Below are positions 47,379-48,509 of a stretch of 48,509 nt of DNA, in pieces. The notes beneath the pieces were generated by a model that saw nothing but the letters and a program-made list of their open reading frames with translations, did no database searches and had not been told where the DNA came from. Source of the stretch: Oscillospiraceae bacterium (GTDB lineage: Bacteria; Bacillota; Clostridia; Oscillospirales; Oscillospiraceae); NCBI GenBank assembly GCA_017436035.1, contig JAFSDV010000036.1, forward strand, positions 1 to 48,509. Direction: 5' to 3'. Made by a program: the position numbers and the translations under genes. How positions within the stretch are numbered: the stretch's first letter is position 1; the number at the start of each line of letters is the position of its first letter.

Positions 47379-47411
47379 GCACAGCAGGGTGTAATGCCCT
47401 GCTGTGTTTTT
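47379..47411 (+). terminator. Terminator of surface-protein gene 1
   Basis: CACAGCAGGG/CCCTGCTGTG stem, then TTTTT. The 47356-47727 gap also holds the next promoter and leader; 47412-47540 is AT-rich without a recognised feature. Confidence 0.92.
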
Positions 47412-47543
47412 GACTTTGGGACGTTTGTTGGCGGCATCTTTGAGACCGTCCAGTAACTCGGGGCAATCAGGATAAATATGCAAAATAAACAAAAAAAGTC
47501 GAAAAATGTCGAAAAAAAAGAAGCAAAATGCACATAAAAGGTA

Positions 47544-47572
47544 TTGACACGGAGTGGTTGGTGTGTTAATAT
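47544..47572 (+). promoter_or_regulatory. Promoter of surface-protein gene 2
   Basis: TTGACA, 17 bases, TAATAT preceded by TGT. The predicted leader is about 148 bases, close to that of gene 1. Confidence 0.85.
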
Positions 47573-47642
47573 ACTTCCAACAAATTTCCAAATAAACAAG
47601 ACATACGACAGTGTTGGCTATTGGTTCAGTAAATTTGACAAC

Positions 47643-47720
47643 GTGTAATAAAGCGGCACGGGGCCGTAATAAAGTGTCGCTTTTTACAAATATAGACCCC
47701 ATTATAAATACACGAGGAGG
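47643..47720 (+). ncRNA. Structured leader RNA element, copy 2
   Basis: GTGTAATAAAG leads into stem AGCGGCAC (47652-47659)/GTGTCGCT (47674-47681, one G-U), then a TTTTT tract. Loop GGGG (47660-47663) can pair with CCCC (47697-47700), followed by GAGGAGG. Stem, loop G-run, T-tract, downstream C-run and ribosome site keep the order and spacing of copy 1 while the paired bases differ (GGG/CCC there, GGGG/CCCC here). Confidence 0.55.
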
Positions 47721-47727
47721 AACATTA

Positions 47728-48509
47728 ATGAAAACAAGCAAACGTCTGACGGCAACATTGTTGACGCTGTGCATGCTGCTCTCCGTGTTCGTTCCGGCGT
47801 CTTACGCCGAAGGAGACGAAACAAGCACAACGTTGCCTGTTGCGCCCCAAATCGAATGTGAAAACATCATCTACACGGTGCAGTGTGAGATCGCTGCTAC
47901 CGGTGAGGTCAACGGCAAGGATTATCTGTACCTGTTCTTTAAGGACGGATTGATGCTGGTGTATGACCTGGATACCGATACATTGGTTGATACTGAAAAC
48001 AATGTATTTACGACACCGGTGGATGTTTATATCGATGAGAATGATGTGGTATGGGTCAGCGGCGCGACCCGTAAGATCTATAAGTACGACCCCCAGACCA
48101 AGGTTGGCACTACCTATACGATCCCGTCGGGGCTGTTTCCCGGCATTTCCAGCTTCAGTATGTACGGCCTTACTGGAGACGGACAGGGCAGTTTGTATTT
48201 TGGTACTTACAACAGCGCTTATCTTGGAAAGTTCGATACCACCACCAATACATTTACCCAAGTTAGCGGTGAACTGGATGCAGATGCGGCATATGCCGGA
48301 AAAGGTGGCGTATACATCCGGGACGGATTTGCCTATCTGACAGTCAACGGCAACAAAAACGGTGACAACCAGTATACCCACAAGATCATCAAGTATAATC
48401 TGAGCACCAATCAGGTCGTCCAAAGTCTGGATTACAGCCACCTGATGGGGTTGACCAAGAAAATGCCCGACTATACCACCCTTGTTGGCGATTACCTGAT
48501 CTGCAGCAC
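47728..48509 (+). CDS. Exported protein with beta-propeller-like repeats, 5' part (runs off the right edge)
   Basis: The 260 codons visible have no stop. A signal peptide (1-27, KRLTATLLTLCMLLSVFVPASYA) is near-identical in its first residues to that of the previous gene (MKTSKRL vs MKTCKRL). The mature part has repeating strand-rich units such as DGLMLVYDLDTDTLV, DVVWVSGATRKIYKYDPQT, GSLYFGTYNSAYLGKFDTTTN and DGFAYLTVNGNKNGDNQ, typical of seven- or eight-bladed propellers (NHL/PQQ/Kelch-like). It probably binds a ligand at the cell surface; the C-terminal anchor is outside the window. The ATG at 47728 follows GAGGAGG by seven bases. Confidence 0.85.
   Translation, partial: MKTSKRLTATLLTLCMLLSVFVPASYAEGDETSTTLPVAPQIECENIIYTVQCEIAATGEVNGKDYLYLFFKDGLMLVYDLDTDTLVDTENNVFTTPVDVYIDENDVVWVSGATRKIYKYDPQTKVGTTYTIPSGLFPGISSFSMYGLTGDGQGSLYFGTYNSAYLGKFDTTTNTFTQVSGELDADAAYAGKGGVYIRDGFAYLTVNGNKNGDNQYTHKIIKYNLSTNQVVQSLDYSHLMGLTKKMPDYTTLVGDYLICS

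Overview
The window looks like a chromosomal piece of an anaerobic, gut-type member of the Firmicutes, class Clostridia, most likely an Oscillospiraceae/Ruminococcaceae relative. The evidence is Shine-Dalgarno sites of the GGAGG type, consensus TTGACA-17-TATAAT promoters, a dnaG-sigma-cmk-ispH::rpsA block with IspH fused to ribosomal protein S1 (a clostridial arrangement), a Zn-type L31, DUF711/ACT pairing, and an E1 alpha-beta fused 2-oxoacid dehydrogenase. The species cannot be named from the sequence.

Layout. 1-5.2 kb: end of a type I restriction-modification operon, with hsdS (cut by the left edge), a HAD phosphatase-like gene, and hsdR carrying two in-frame copies of a palindromic repeat. 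5.2-7.9 kb: a membrane-anchored XRE regulator lying between two 30-bp direct repeats, and a MATE exporter. 7.9-11.5 kb (minus strand): a tiny Cys-rich membrane protein, monofunctional biotin ligase, a membrane protein fused to an E2-like acyltransferase fold without its catalytic His, and a homocysteine methyltransferase family gene. 11.6-24.5 kb (plus strand): housekeeping run of aminopeptidase M29, rpmE, hflX, yigZ-like, dgt-like, dnaG, two tandem sigma-70 genes (the second degenerate), cmk, ispH::rpsA, Dabb, ACT and DUF711 genes. 24.6-27.4 kb: divergent gltX and trpS. 27.5-29.3 kb: a cysteine-hydrolase-like protein and a lactate/malate dehydrogenase. 29.4-38.1 kb: lplA, a DeoR regulator with a perfect inverted-repeat operator, then E2 (three lipoyl domains), E3, fused E1 and a metallo-beta-lactamase-fold gene. 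LplA would lipoylate the E2, and the DeoR protein is a plausible controller. 38.2-39.3 kb: nagB, tRNA-Thr and tRNA-Tyr.

39.3-45.2 kb is visibly AT-richer accessory DNA: an ECF sigma/anti-sigma pair, a TetR-controlled pair of membrane proteins, and an XRE/acyltransferase divergent pair. Between these genes sit three copies of an imperfect repeat in which a 5' arm can pair with two alternative downstream partners, the arm sequence differing from copy to copy while pairing is kept. Two degenerate inverted tRNA-like modules accompany the first two copies. 45.3 kb to the end holds two exported surface proteins, the second cut by the right edge. Both are preceded by leaders of about 145 nt that share a terminator-like hairpin whose loop can pair with a downstream C-run, a candidate cis-regulatory RNA.

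The strongest candidates for something undescribed are the three-copy alternative-pairing repeat and the shared leader RNA of the surface-protein genes. Next come the tandem intact/degenerate sigma pair and the membrane-anchored E2-like protein. All family names come from reading motifs by eye; no database search was possible.
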